Shown here: positions 8,861-17,580 of the stretch, in pieces
Position numbering within the stretch: position 1 is the first letter of the stretch
Layout: each line of letters starts with the position of its first letter
Source of the DNA: Salinarimonas rosea DSM 21201
GTDB lineage: Bacteria > Pseudomonadota > Alphaproteobacteria > Rhizobiales > Beijerinckiaceae
Assembly (NCBI RefSeq): GCF_000429045.1
Contig: NZ_AUBC01000016.1
Span: 1-64,000, forward strand
Direction of reading: 5' to 3'
Length of the DNA stretch: 64,000 nt
Notes under the pieces: generated by a model
What the model was told of the DNA's origin: nothing
Databases searched by the model: none
What the model saw: the letters and a program-made list of their open reading frames with translations, nothing else
Translations under genes and position numbers: made by a program

Positions 8861-9565
8861 ATGCCCCTCGACAAGACCATCGCCGACGCCCTCCACGCCG
8901 CGACGACGGCGACCCTCACCACCGTGCTCCTCAAGAAGGGCGTGCGCCGCTCCTGGATGTCCGGCCCGAAGGCGACCTTCGCGAGCTCGGAGCGCATGGT
9001 CGGCGAGGCCTTCACCCTGCGCTTCGTACCCATGCGCGAGGACCTCGCCACGCCGGAGAGCTGGGCGTCGCCCACCTCCACCCGCGCCGCCATCGAGGCG
9101 ATGCCGGAGGGCGCGATCTGCGTCGCCGACGCGATGGGCGTGACGGACGCCGGCATCTTCGGCGACATCCTGTGCGCGCGCATGAAGAAGCGCGGCGTCA
9201 AGGCGCTCGTCACCGACGGCGCGGTGCGCGACGGCGAGGGCGTGCGCGGCACGGGCCTGCCGGTCTGGTGCGACGGCGTCGCCGCGCCCGCCTCGGTGGC
9301 GGGGCTGACCTTCGTGGGCTGGGAGCAGCCGATCGGCTGCGGTGGCGTCGCCGTCTTCCCCGGCGACGTCGTCGTGGCGGACGGGGACGGCGCGGTCGTC
9401 ATCCCCAAGGCGATGGTCGCCGAGGTGGCGCTCGCCGCGGTGGAGCAGGAGCGGCTCGAGGCGTGGATCATGCGTGAGGTCGAGCGCGGGGTGCCGCTGC
9501 CGGGGCTGTATCCGCCCAACGCCGAGACGAAGGCGCGCTTCGAGTCCGAGACGGCCCGCGGCTGA
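8861..9565 (+). CDS. RraA-family protein (RraA / HMG-CHA aldolase-like)
   Basis: The 234-residue protein has the RraA fold signatures: ATFTTVLLKKGVR-like N-terminus, GDILCARMKKRGVKALVTDGAVRD in the middle with the conserved Gly, Arg and Asp of the pyruvate-aldolase active site, and VVVADGDGAVVIP near the C-terminus. Family members either inhibit RNase E (RraA) or act as 4-hydroxy-4-methyl-2-oxoglutarate/oxaloacetate aldolases. C-terminal extension WIMREVERGVPLPGLYPPN is like the metabolic, not regulatory, members. A GTG at 8831 is possible, but the ATG at 8861 fits better. Exact reaction uncertain. Confidence 0.75.
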   Translation: MPLDKTIADALHAATTATLTTVLLKKGVRRSWMSGPKATFASSERMVGEAFTLRFVPMREDLATPESWASPTSTRAAIEAMPEGAICVADAMGVTDAGIFGDILCARMKKRGVKALVTDGAVRDGEGVRGTGLPVWCDGVAAPASVAGLTFVGWEQPIGCGGVAVFPGDVVVADGDGAVVIPKAMVAEVALAAVEQERLEAWIMREVERGVPLPGLYPPNAETKARFESETARG

Positions 9566-9582
9566 GACGAGGCGCGCATCCC

Positions 9583-10410
9583 GTGTTCTTCGTCCTCTCC
9601 AAGGTCGCCTGGTTCGTGCTCGCGCCCTCGAACCTGATGCTGATCGCGCTCGTCGCGGGGCTGGTGCTCGCCGGCTTCGCGCCCGCGCGGCGCATCGGCC
9701 TCGGCCTCGCCTGGACCGCGGCGGCGGCGCTCGCGCTCTTCGGGCTGACGCCGCTGGCGAGCCTCCTGATGAACCCGCTCGAGACGCGCTTTCCGCTCTA
9801 CGAGGAGACCGGCGCGCCCATCGACGGGATCGTCGTGCTCGGCGGTGCGACCGCGCAGGACGCCTCGATCGAGCTCGGCCAGCCGGTCCTGAACGAGGCG
9901 GCGGACCGGCTCACCACCGCCGTCATCCTGGCGGGACGCCATCCCGGCATTCCCATCGTGCTCTCGGGAGGCAGCAGCAGCCTGATCGGCGCCGACCGCT
10001 ATACGGAGGCGCAGGCGATGGCGGAGGCGCTCACCGCGATGGGCGTCGCACCGGAGCGGCTCGTGATCGAGGACCGCTCGCAGAACACGTTCCAGAACGC
10101 GGTCTACTCGCGCGAGGCGGTGGCGCCCGCGCCCGGCAGCCGCTGGCTCCTCGTCACCTCGGCGTGGCACATGCCGCGCTCGGTCGGCGTGTTCCGGCGC
10201 GCCGGCTTCGAGGTGGTGCCCTACCCCACCGACTTCCGCACCGTCGGCGGGCGCGAGGCGACGAGCGGCTTCCGCTCGATCTCGGCGGGCCTCCAGCGCC
10301 TCGACGTCGCGGCGCGGGAATACGTGGGCCTCGTCGCCTATCGGCTCACCGGGCGCACGGACGCGCTGTTCCCCGCGCCCGCATCGACGCCGGCGAGCGC
10401 CGGCGGCTGA
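9583..10410 (+). CDS. YdcF/SanA-type DUF218 membrane protein
   Basis: The 275-residue protein has two N-terminal membrane helices (about 4-22 and 28-55) followed by a DUF218 domain. Visible domain motifs are DGIVVLGGA, VLSGGSSS, LVIEDRSQNTFQNAVYS and LVTSAWHMPRSVGVFRRAG, all characteristic of the YdcF/ElyC/SanA group linked to envelope or peptidoglycan-precursor processes. The start is GTG at 9583, 17 bp after the RraA-like gene, so the two may be co-transcribed. It ends 7 bp before the convergent tctB. Biochemical role is unknown. Confidence 0.83.
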   Translation: MFFVLSKVAWFVLAPSNLMLIALVAGLVLAGFAPARRIGLGLAWTAAAALALFGLTPLASLLMNPLETRFPLYEETGAPIDGIVVLGGATAQDASIELGQPVLNEAADRLTTAVILAGRHPGIPIVLSGGSSSLIGADRYTEAQAMAEALTAMGVAPERLVIEDRSQNTFQNAVYSREAVAPAPGSRWLLVTSAWHMPRSVGVFRRAGFEVVPYPTDFRTVGGREATSGFRSISAGLQRLDVAAREYVGLVAYRLTGRTDALFPAPASTPASAGG

Positions 10411-10417
10411 CGGCGCC

Positions 10418-10918
10418 TCAGAACAGCACGCCGCGCGGCACCGGCACGAGCAGGACCTCGACGAAGAGCAGGTAGAACCCGCCGACCAGGGCCAGCGCCG
10501 CGGCGATGTAGGCGGCCGTGCGCTTCGCCGTCCAGCGGTCGTACTCGGCGATCGCGAGGACGGCGAGGAAGCCCGCGATCGAGGTCGCGAAGAAGCCGAG
10601 CCGCGGCATCAGCACGGCCCAGGCCACGAGCGCCGCGCAGAGCAGGAGCCGGCGTGGCGTCGAGCCGGTCTCGACGGCGGGCGCGGGCCCGGCCCGCCCG
10701 AGCGCGCGCAAGCCGAGGATGGCGAGCGCGCTCGTGATCATGATGCCGGCGATCACCCGCGGGAACACCGCGCCCAGCGGGCTCATCGCCATGCTCCCGG
10801 CGATCATCCAGCCGCCGAGCGCGACGAAGAGCACGCACAGCACGATCGTGCCCAAATCTCCCCTCGAGGCGCCGCGGGCGCGCTCGGGCGCGGGGCTCGA
10901 GCCGGGCTCAGTCCGCAT
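10418..10918 (-). CDS. tctB: TTT transporter small membrane subunit (TctB)
   Basis: The 166-residue protein has four predicted membrane helices (GTIVLCVLFVALGGWM, VIAGIMITSALAILGL, and two more) as in TctB subunits of tripartite tricarboxylate transporters. The ATG at 10918 overlaps the tctA stop by 11 bp; a longer form from 10954 would intrude further into tctA. It is the last gene of a tctC-tctA-tctB operon. By context with the divergent suyAB-slcC-comC genes, it is likely the counterpart of the slcHFG sulfolactate transporter described in Chromohalobacter salexigens. Substrate is inferred. Confidence 0.83.
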   Translation of the reverse strand: MRTEPGSSPAPERARGASRGDLGTIVLCVLFVALGGWMIAGSMAMSPLGAVFPRVIAGIMITSALAILGLRALGRAGPAPAVETGSTPRRLLLCAALVAWAVLMPRLGFFATSIAGFLAVLAIAEYDRWTAKRTAAYIAAALALVGGFYLLFVEVLLVPVPRGVLF

Positions 10919-12449
10919 CGATCGTCTCCCGGGGCGGCGGCACCGTGCCCGCACGGCGGGCGCGGCGCGCCTTCAGCAAGTCTGTGAGGAGGGGGTAGAG
11001 CAGCGTCAGGAGCGCGAGCGCCGCGATCGCGAGGCTGATCGGGCGCCCGAAGAACATGCCGAGCACGTTGCCCTGCGCATTGCCGATCAGCCACGCCTGC
11101 ACGAAGCCCTGCTCGGCGATGGGCCCGAGGATGATGCCGAGCACGATCGGCGACGGCGCGAAGCCGAAGCGCGCGAGCGTCCAGCCGAGGAAGCCCAGCC
11201 CGAGCATGGTGTAGACGTCCGTGATCGAGTTGTGGATCGCGAACGAGCCGATGATCGTCAGGAACGCCACGGTCGGCACCAGCACCGCCTTCGGGATCGA
11301 GACGATCGCCTGGTAGGCGTAGCGACCGATCAGCAGGCCGACCGGCAGCATCAGCACGGTCGCGATGAGCAGCCCGAAGATGAAGGTGAAGACGATGTCG
11401 CCCTGGCCCGTGAACAGGCCGGGTCCCGTACGGATGCCCTGCACGAGCAGCGCGCCGAGGATGACGGCGTCCGGCGGCGTCCCGGGGATGCCGAGGACGA
11501 GGGTCGGGATGAAGCCGCCGCCGACCGTGGCGTTGTTGGCGCTCTCGGTGGCGAGGATGCCGCCGGGCTCGCCCTTGCCGTAGCGTTCGGGATGCGGCGC
11601 CGAGCGCCGCGCCTCCGAGTAGGAGACGAGCGAGGCGATGGAGCCGCCCGCGCCCGGCAGGATGCCGACCACCGTGCCGATCACGGAGGAGCGGATCAGG
11701 TTGAACCAGTTGCGCGCGCAATGGCCCATCGCCTCCGCCAGCCGGAAGCCGCCGGCCTGGACCGCGACCTTCAGGTGCGGGTCCGGACGTGCCACGAGGT
11801 CGATGACCACCGGGATGCAGTAGAGGCCGATCAGCGCAGCGATGACGTCGAAGCCGCCGACCAGCATCGGCTGGTCGAGCGTGTAGCGCACGTCCCCGCC
11901 GACGATGGCGACGCCGACGGTGGCGAGGAACAGGCCGAAGGAGGCGCCCAGGATGCCCTTGAGCGTGTCGCCCTGCGACAGCGCCGAGATCAGCGTCAGG
12001 CCGAAGATCGCGAGCCAGAAATATTCCGGCGGCCCGAAGGCGAGCGCCACCTTCGACAACGGCGGCGACAGGAAGAGCAGCGCGAGCGCGCCCACGAGCC
12101 CGCCGACGACGGAGGCGAGCGTGGCCAGCGTCACGGCGAGGTTGCCGTCGCCGCGCTTGGCCATCGGGAAGCCGTCGAAGGTCGTCGCGATCGCCGAGGG
12201 CGTGCCCGGCGTGTTGACCAGGATCGCCGCGAAGGCGCCGCCGTAGATGGCGCCCGTGTAGATCGCGCCGAGCCCGATCAGCCCCGACGCCGGCGCCATG
12301 GCGAAGGTGAAGGGCACGAGCACGGCCACCGCCATCGTCGCGGAGAGGCCCGGCAGCGCGCCGATCAGCGTGCCGAGCACGACGCCGCCGAGCGCGAGGA
12401 GCAGGTTGAAGGGCGTGAGCGCCTGGGCGAGGTACGGCAGGAGGTCCAT
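10908..12449 (-). CDS. tctA: TTT transporter large membrane subunit (TctA)
   Basis: The 513-residue protein has about 11-12 membrane helices and the two diagnostic TctA repeats: GTLIGALPGLSATMAVAVL and YTGAIYGGAFAAILVNTPGTP near the N-terminus, and ILPGAGGSIASLVSYSEAR with VLGIPGTPPDAVILGAL in the second half. These proline-glycine loops form the substrate pathway driven by an ion gradient. The ATG at 12449 begins MDLLPYLAQAL; upstream sequence lacks membrane or family features. It lies 129 bp after tctC and overlaps tctB. Probably imports sulfolactate or a related C3 dicarboxylate-like anion. Confidence 0.92.
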   Translation of the reverse strand: MDLLPYLAQALTPFNLLLALGGVVLGTLIGALPGLSATMAVAVLVPFTFAMAPASGLIGLGAIYTGAIYGGAFAAILVNTPGTPSAIATTFDGFPMAKRGDGNLAVTLATLASVVGGLVGALALLFLSPPLSKVALAFGPPEYFWLAIFGLTLISALSQGDTLKGILGASFGLFLATVGVAIVGGDVRYTLDQPMLVGGFDVIAALIGLYCIPVVIDLVARPDPHLKVAVQAGGFRLAEAMGHCARNWFNLIRSSVIGTVVGILPGAGGSIASLVSYSEARRSAPHPERYGKGEPGGILATESANNATVGGGFIPTLVLGIPGTPPDAVILGALLVQGIRTGPGLFTGQGDIVFTFIFGLLIATVLMLPVGLLIGRYAYQAIVSIPKAVLVPTVAFLTIIGSFAIHNSITDVYTMLGLGFLGWTLARFGFAPSPIVLGIILGPIAEQGFVQAWLIGNAQGNVLGMFFGRPISLAIAALALLTLLYPLLTDLLKARRARRAGTVPPPRETIDAD

Positions 12450-12578
12450 GGACGGACGATCCTCGAGCGCTCGCGCGCGAGGCGCGCGGCGTCGGTGTGA
12501 AGCGGGAGGTCCGGCGGGCGGCGCGGAGGGACACGCCACCCGCCGGAACGACGGGCCGTCAGGGATGCGCGGGCGCGC

Positions 12579-13517
12579 TCAGTTCGCGGCCTCGGCAGCG
12601 GCCGCGATCTCCTCGCGCCGTTCGGCCATGAACGCCTCGACCTCCCCGTACGGAACGTCGATCACCACGAAGGCGCCGTCGTCCATCGCCTTGCGCATGG
12701 CCGGCTCGTTGTTCATCGCCTGGAAGGCGTCCGACACCGCCTGGCGGGTCTCCTCCGGCGTGTCCTTGGGAACCGCGACGCCGCGATAGGCGCCGCCGAC
12801 CATGTCGTAGCCGGCTTCCTGGAAGGTCGGCACGTCGGGGAAGAGCGGCAGGCGCTCCTCGGAGGCGACCGCGAGCATGCGCACCTGGTCGCCCTGCGCG
12901 GCGGCGACGGTGGAGTAGCCCCACGAGGCCGAGACCTGGTCTCCCAGGAGCGCCGTCACCGACGGGCCGGTGCCGGAGAACGGCACGTAGGTCGTGGTGA
13001 TGCCGGCCAGCGTGTCGAAGCGCTTCTGGGCGAGGCTGTTGGCGGAGTTCGAGCCCGAGCCCGAGAAGGTGACCATGCCCGGGTTCTCGCGCGCGAAGGC
13101 GACCAGGTCCTCGAGCGTCTCGAACTCGCTGCTGGCGTTCACGATGATGGCATCGGGCGTGTAGTGGAACCAGTAGACCGGCGTCAGGTCCGCCGTCTCG
13201 TAGCCGGGCGAGCTCATCATCGGCTGCAGGATCACGTGCGGCAGGTTGATGCCCATGATCGTGTGGCCGTCCGCCGGCATCGAGTTGAGCTGCGACCAGG
13301 CCTGCGCCCCGCCGGCGCCCGCCTGGTACTTGACGATGAGCTGGTGGCCGAACTCCTCGGCGAAGACCGGCTGCTGCAGGCGCGCGGCGATGTCCGACTC
13401 GCCACCGGGCGAGAACGGGATGATGTAGTCGACGTCCTTGTCGGGGAAGGCGAAGGCCGGCGCGGCGACCATGCCGGCGCCGAGCGCCAGCGCGAGGATC
13501 GGGGTGGTGCGGTTCAT
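12579..13517 (-). CDS. tctC: TTT transporter periplasmic binding protein (TctC/Bug family)
   Basis: The 312-residue product has a Sec signal peptide (MNRTTPILALALGAGMVAAP, cleavage near AFA-F) and the Bug receptor signature VDYIIPFSPGGESDIAARL, followed by VKYQAGAGGAQAWSQL. ATG at 13517 has an excellent AGAGGAAA ribosome site. It is the first gene of the transporter operon, facing suyA across a 239-bp intergenic region that contains two copies of a GTCTTATRCAAGAC palindrome. Probable role: capture of sulfolactate in the periplasm and delivery to TctAB. Confidence 0.92.
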   Translation of the reverse strand: MNRTTPILALALGAGMVAAPAFAFPDKDVDYIIPFSPGGESDIAARLQQPVFAEEFGHQLIVKYQAGAGGAQAWSQLNSMPADGHTIMGINLPHVILQPMMSSPGYETADLTPVYWFHYTPDAIIVNASSEFETLEDLVAFARENPGMVTFSGSGSNSANSLAQKRFDTLAGITTTYVPFSGTGPSVTALLGDQVSASWGYSTVAAAQGDQVRMLAVASEERLPLFPDVPTFQEAGYDMVGGAYRGVAVPKDTPEETRQAVSDAFQAMNNEPAMRKAMDDGAFVVIDVPYGEVEAFMAERREEIAAAAEAAN

Positions 13518-13632
13518 GCGGCTGTTTCCTCTCCGATGGGGATCTTCGGTGTCCCGCGGCGCCCTCTCGCGGGACGCTCCGCCGGAAGGAGAGCGCGCCC
13601 GGGCCCCCCTGTCAATCCATTTCATGTCTATT

Positions 13633-13646
13633 GTCTTATGCAAGAC
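13633..13646 (+). promoter_or_regulatory. Palindromic operator, copy 1
   Basis: GTCTTATGCAAGAC: outer arms GTCTT and AAGAC are perfect inverted repeats around ATGC. The layout resembles operators of GntR/FCD-family repressors. An 18-nt block around it (TGTCTTATRCAAGACTGG) recurs with one change at 13713-13730. Confidence 0.6.
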
Positions 13647-13696
13647 TGGATGGGAAGTCTCGCCCCGGCAACGGCTTGCAACCCGTGCGACGCGCC

Positions 13697-13723
13697 TTGA
13701 CCCCCGATCATGTGTCTTATACA
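13697..13723 (+). promoter_or_regulatory. Candidate suyAB promoter overlapped by operator
   Basis: TTGACC (13697-13702) and TATACA (13718-13723), 15 bp apart, lie 34 bp before the suyA start. The -10 element is inside the second palindrome, which would suit repression. Spacing is shorter than ideal. Confidence 0.4.
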
Positions 13724-13727
13724 AGAC
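13714..13727 (+). promoter_or_regulatory. Palindromic operator, copy 2
   Basis: GTCTTATACAAGAC, identical to copy 1 except one central base, with centres 81 bp apart. It overlaps the predicted -10 element of suyA, so a bound repressor would block transcription; copy 1 lies nearer tctC. Confidence 0.6.
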
Positions 13728-13756
13728 TGGCACCACCAATCCTGCGAGAGGACACC

Positions 13757-14044
13757 ATGGGGATCCCGCATCTCCTCGTGCACGACAAGAAGGACACCGT
13801 CGGTGTCGTCGTCGTGGAGGACCTGAAGGCCGGCAGCGAGATGCTGTGCGTCGTCACCGAGGACAATTCGTCCTTCCACCTCACCGCGAAGATGGACGTG
13901 CCGATCGGCCATAAGATCGCGCTGAAGGACATCGCCGAGGGCGACACGATCTGGAAGTACGGGCAGGACATCGGCAAGGCCGTGAAGCCCGTCGGCGTGG
14001 GCGAGCACGTCCACGTCCACAACGTCAAGACGAAGCGCTGGTGA
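13757..14044 (+). CDS. suyA: (2R)-sulfolactate sulfo-lyase, small (SAF-domain) subunit
   Basis: The 95-residue protein is a single SAF domain (about residues 12-85, with [19 protein letters not shown] and [12 protein letters not shown] at the end), as in the small subunits of UxaA-type dehydratases. With SuyB it forms the lyase that cleaves (R)-3-sulfolactate to pyruvate and sulfite; the Paracoccus SuyA is similarly small. GAGAGGAC before the ATG at 13757 is a good ribosome site, and an upstream in-frame ATG at 13631 would run through the operator. The gene is 10 bp from suyB. An altronate- or galactarate-type role is the alternative, disfavoured by context. Confidence 0.85.
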   Translation: MGIPHLLVHDKKDTVGVVVVEDLKAGSEMLCVVTEDNSSFHLTAKMDVPIGHKIALKDIAEGDTIWKYGQDIGKAVKPVGVGEHVHVHNVKTKRW

Positions 14045-14054
14045 GGACGGAGCC

Positions 14055-15236
14055 ATGACCATGCAGTACTCCAACCTCGAGTTCATGGGCTGGCGCCGCG
14101 AGAACGGCCGCGTCGGCGTGCGCAATCACGTCGTCCTGCTGCCCCTCGACGACCTGTCCAACGCCGCCTGCGAGGCGGTGGCGAACAACATCAAGGGCAC
14201 GCTGGCCCTCCCCCACGCCTACGGGCGCCTGCAGTTCGGCGAGGACCTGGACCTCCACTTCCGCACGCTGATCGGCATCGGCTCGAACCCGAACGTCGCC
14301 GCGGTGGTGGTGATCGGCATCGAGGACGGCTGGACCCAGCGCGTCGTCGACGGCATCGCCAAGACCGGCAAGCCGGTCACGGGCTTCGGCATCGAGGGCA
14401 CCGGCGACATCATGACGATCGCCAAGGCCTCGCGCGTCGCCAAGGACTACCTTCAGTGGGCGTCCGAGCTGCAGCGCGAGAGCTGCCCGATCAAGGACCT
14501 GTGGGTCTCGACGAAGTGCGGCGAGAGCGACACGACGACGGGCCTCGCCTCCTGCCCCACGGTGGGCAACATGTACGACAAGCTGATCCCGCTCGGCCTC
14601 ACGGGCGTGTTCGGCGAGACCTCGGAGATCACCGGCGCCGAGCACCTCTGCAAGGCCCGCGCGGCGAGCCCCGAGGTCGGCGAGAAGTTCATGGCGACCT
14701 GGCAGGCCTACATGGACGAGGTGATCGAGCCCTTCAAGACGTCGGACCTCTCCGAGAGCCAGCCGACCAAGGGCAACATCGCCGGCGGCCTGACCACGAT
14801 CGAGGAGAAGGCGCTCGGCAACCTCGAGAAGATCGGCCGCGAGTGCACCTATATCGACGTGCTCGAGCCGGCCGAGGCGCCCGCCAAGGGCCCGGGGCTG
14901 TACTTCATGGACACGTCCTCGGCGGCCGCCGAGTGCGTCACCCTGATGGCGGCGGCGGGCTACGTGGTCCACACCTTCCCCACGGGCCAGGGCAACGTCA
15001 TCGGCAACCCGATCGTCCCGGTGGTGAAGATCACGGGCAACCCGCGCACGGTGCGCACGATGTCCGAGCACGTCGACGTCGACGTGTCGGGCGTGCTGCG
15101 CCGCGAGATGACGATCCCCCAGGCGGGCGACGCGCTCATCGACATGGTGGTGCGCACCGCGAACGGCCGCCTCACCGCCGCGGAGGCGCTCGGCCACCGC
15201 GAGTTCGTCATGACGAAGCTGTACCGCTCGGCTTGA
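14055..15236 (+). CDS. suyB: (2R)-sulfolactate sulfo-lyase, large subunit
   Basis: The 393-residue UxaA C-terminal-type protein begins with the family opening [20 protein letters not shown] and contains [18 protein letters not shown], with conserved Cys likely for iron or an Fe-S cluster, and [22 protein letters not shown]. About 42 kDa matches SuyB of Paracoccus pantotrophus. The reaction releases sulfite and pyruvate, so carbon enters central metabolism directly. It follows suyA closely; a 191-bp palindromic repeat separates it from the exporter gene. Fusion of small and large parts, common in altronate dehydratase, is absent. Confidence 0.88.
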   Translation: MTMQYSNLEFMGWRRENGRVGVRNHVVLLPLDDLSNAACEAVANNIKGTLALPHAYGRLQFGEDLDLHFRTLIGIGSNPNVAAVVVIGIEDGWTQRVVDGIAKTGKPVTGFGIEGTGDIMTIAKASRVAKDYLQWASELQRESCPIKDLWVSTKCGESDTTTGLASCPTVGNMYDKLIPLGLTGVFGETSEITGAEHLCKARAASPEVGEKFMATWQAYMDEVIEPFKTSDLSESQPTKGNIAGGLTTIEEKALGNLEKIGRECTYIDVLEPAEAPAKGPGLYFMDTSSAAAECVTLMAAAGYVVHTFPTGQGNVIGNPIVPVVKITGNPRTVRTMSEHVDVDVSGVLRREMTIPQAGDALIDMVVRTANGRLTAAEALGHREFVMTKLYRSA

Positions 15237-15336
15237 CGGTCTCGCCGCCGCGCTTCATGGGTAGTGCAGTGCGGCGGCCTCCTCTCGCGGCCCGCGTTGT
15301 GGTCCGAGCCCGCGCCGAAGCTGGACCTGGCTTCTC

Positions 15337-15527
15337 TCCTTCCCTGTAGGGGAAGGTGGCGCCGCGCGAAGCGCGGTGACGGATGGGGCGCGCGGCACGC
15401 GCGTTCCGCGAAGCGGAAGCGGCTCGACGACGGCCCGGGGTCGCGCCACTCTTCGGCTCCGCCGAACGCGCTTCGCGCGCCCCATCCGTCTCGGCTTCGC
15501 CGAGACACCTTCCCCTACAGGGAAGGA
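15337..15527. repeat. Long nested inverted-repeat (foldback) element
   Basis: The 22-bp outer arms at 15337-15358 and 15506-15527 are perfect reverse complements (TCCTTCCCTGTAGGGGAAGG core). Inner arms of 17 bp at 15378-15394 and 15474-15490 (GACGGATGGGGCGCGCG) also pair perfectly. Each outer arm is itself partly palindromic. The whole 343-bp gap between suyB and the exporter gene holds only this element. It looks like a non-autonomous palindromic intergenic repeat. A 16-nt half match is at 56100-56115. Confidence 0.85.
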
Positions 15528-15579
15528 TAAGGGACGGCCCGCGAACCTCCGCGACGCCAAGAGAACCAGAAGAGTGCGC

Positions 15580-16617
15580 ATGAACGCCCCCTCCCCCCTG
15601 CCGAGCACCGCGACGACGCGCGCCCTCGTGCCCGGCATCCTGTTCGCCACCGCGATCGCGGTGGCGGCGACGCTCGCGGCGCCCGCCGTCGCCCTCGTCT
15701 TCCCCATCCCCGCGATGGTGCTGGCGCTCCTCCTCGGCATCGCGCTGAACCGGCCCGCCGCCGCGCCCGTCTTCCAGCCGGGGCTGACCTTCTGCGTGAA
15801 GAAGCTCCTGCGCTGGGCCGTGGCGCTGCTCGGGCTTCGCATCGCGCTCGGCGACATCGTCGCGCTGGGAATCGGCGTCGCGCTCATGGTCGTCGCCTCG
15901 ATGGCCCTGACGATCCTCGCCGGCTTCGCGCTCGCGCGCGCCCTCGGCCAGCGCGCGGAGTACGGCGCGCTCGCCGGCGCGGCGACCGCCGTGTGCGGCG
16001 CCTCCGCGGCCCTCGCCACGACGACGGTTCTCCCGAACTACAAGGGCAAGGAGGCCGACGTCGCTTTCGTTGTGGTCGCGGTGAACGCGCTCTCCACGCT
16101 CGCGATGATCGCCTACCCGCCGCTCGGCGCCGTGCTCGGCTTCGATCACCAGACGACGGGCGTGCTGCTCGGCGCCACCATCCACGACGTCGCGCAGGTG
16201 GTGGGCGCGGGCTACGCCGTCTCGGAGACCGCCGGCAACACCGCGGTCGTGGTGAAGCTGTTTCGCGTGTTCCTGCTCCTGCCCGTCGTGCTCGTCATCG
16301 GCTGGTGGTTCGCCCGCGCCGGCGGGCACGCGGAGAACGCGAAGGTGCCCGCGCCGGTCTTCGCCTTCGTCTTCCTGGGCCTGTGCCTCCTCAACACGGC
16401 GATGGCCTATGCGCCCGCTCTCGCGCCGATCTATGCGCCCATCCGCGAGCTCGCGATCCTGGCCTCGACCTGGGGGCTCCTGATCGCCATCGGGGCGCTG
16501 GGGCTCGGCACCTCGCTCTCGGCCATGGCCCGGCTCGGCTGGCGCCACATCGCGACCGTCACGGGCACGACCCTCGTCATCCTCGCGCTCGCCGCGGGCG
16601 CGCTCATCGTCCTCTGA
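15580..16617 (+). CDS. suyZ: YeiH/TauZ-type putative sulfite or sulfate exporter
   Basis: The 345-residue protein has about ten membrane helices and the UPF0324/YeiH (COG2855) signatures: LLRWAVALLGLRIALGDI, GAATAVCGASAALATTTVLP and GATIHDVAQVVGAGYAVSE. Members next to sulfonate-degradation genes are called TauZ or SuyZ and are proposed to export sulfite or sulfate released by the lyase. The ATG at 15580 directly follows the foldback repeat; upstream in-frame sequence is repeat-derived and implausible as protein. It is followed after 17 bp by slcC. Transported ion is inferred from context. Confidence 0.82.
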   Translation: MNAPSPLPSTATTRALVPGILFATAIAVAATLAAPAVALVFPIPAMVLALLLGIALNRPAAAPVFQPGLTFCVKKLLRWAVALLGLRIALGDIVALGIGVALMVVASMALTILAGFALARALGQRAEYGALAGAATAVCGASAALATTTVLPNYKGKEADVAFVVVAVNALSTLAMIAYPPLGAVLGFDHQTTGVLLGATIHDVAQVVGAGYAVSETAGNTAVVVKLFRVFLLLPVVLVIGWWFARAGGHAENAKVPAPVFAFVFLGLCLLNTAMAYAPALAPIYAPIRELAILASTWGLLIAIGALGLGTSLSAMARLGWRHIATVTGTTLVILALAAGALIVL

Positions 16618-16634
16618 GAAGACGGATCAACGCC

Positions 16635-17576
16635 ATGGCAGACATCGTCGTCAGCGAGTTCATGGACGAAGCCGCGATCGCCGCCTCGCTGGCGGGCTTC
16701 GACGTGCTCTACGATCCCGGCCTCGTCGACCGCCCGGACGACCTCGCGGCGGCCGTGACGGGCGCCCGCGCGCTGATCGTGCGCAACCGCACGCAGGTCC
16801 GGGGTGCGCTGCTGGCGGCCGCCGACGCCCTCGTCTGCGTCGGGCGCCTCGGCGTCGGCCTCGACAACATCGACGTCGCCGCCTGCGAGGCACGGGGCGT
16901 GAGGGTGTTCCCGGCGACGGGCGCCAACGACATCGGCGTCGCGGAATACGTCGTCGGGACGGCGATGATGCTGATGCGCGGCGCCTACGGTGCGACCGAC
17001 GAGGTGGTCGCCGGCGCGTGGCCGCGCAACCGGCTGATGGGCCGGGAGGTGTACGGCAAGACGCTGGGGCTCGTCGGCTTCGGCGCGATCGCCAAGGAGA
17101 CGGGCAAGCGCGCCGCCGCGCTCGGCATGACGATCGTCGCATACGACCCGTTCGTGCCCGAGGACGATCCGGCCTGGTCGCAGCCCTGGGGACGCGTCGC
17201 CAAGCGCGACCTCGATGCGCTGCTCGCCGAGGCGGACGTCGTCTCGCTGCACGTGCCGCTCACCGAGAAGACGAAGAACCTGATCGACGCCGCGGCGCTC
17301 GCCGGCTGCAAGCCGGACGCGATCCTGATCAACGCCGCCCGCGGCGGGGTCGTCGACGAGCCGGCGCTCGCCGCCGCCCTGAAGGCGGGCCGCCTCGGTG
17401 GTGCAGCGCTCGACGTGTTCGCGTCGGAGCCGCTTTCGGCGGAGGCAGGCGCGGTCTTCGCCGGCTGCCCGAACCTCGTGCTGACGCCGCACATCGCCGG
17501 CGTGAGCGTCGAATCGAACGTGCGCGTCTCGGCCGTCACCGCCGAGAACGTCCGCCGCTGCCTCGAGGGAGCCTGA
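16635..17576 (+). CDS. slcC: (S)-sulfolactate dehydrogenase, D-2-hydroxyacid dehydrogenase family
   Basis: The 313-residue protein has the two-domain D-isomer 2-hydroxyacid dehydrogenase layout: VGRLGVGLDNIDV, the NAD-binding LGLVGFGAIAKETGKRAA, INAARGGVVDEPAL with catalytic Arg, the Glu in FASEPLS and TPHIAGVS with catalytic His. SlcC oxidises (S)-sulfolactate to sulfopyruvate, which ComC reduces to the (R)-isomer, so the pair acts as a two-step racemase feeding SuyAB. The start ATG at 16635 gives MADIVVSEFMDE. It lies 4 bp before comC. By itself the family assignment would not identify the substrate; the neighbours do. Confidence 0.83.
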   Translation: MADIVVSEFMDEAAIAASLAGFDVLYDPGLVDRPDDLAAAVTGARALIVRNRTQVRGALLAAADALVCVGRLGVGLDNIDVAACEARGVRVFPATGANDIGVAEYVVGTAMMLMRGAYGATDEVVAGAWPRNRLMGREVYGKTLGLVGFGAIAKETGKRAAALGMTIVAYDPFVPEDDPAWSQPWGRVAKRDLDALLAEADVVSLHVPLTEKTKNLIDAAALAGCKPDAILINAARGGVVDEPALAAALKAGRLGGAALDVFASEPLSAEAGAVFAGCPNLVLTPHIAGVSVESNVRVSAVTAENVRRCLEGA

Positions 17577-17580
17577 TCCG

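Noticed and set aside
13757-15236. Altronate or galactarate dehydratase (UxaA/GarD) instead of SuyAB
   Set aside because: Split subunits, sizes and the adjoining slcC, comC, exporter and TTT genes fit sulfolactate lyase; no uronate genes are nearby.
15208-16548. Reverse-strand 446-codon open frame over the exporter gene
   Set aside because: The product is low-complexity and charged; the forward strand encodes a clear UPF0324 membrane protein.
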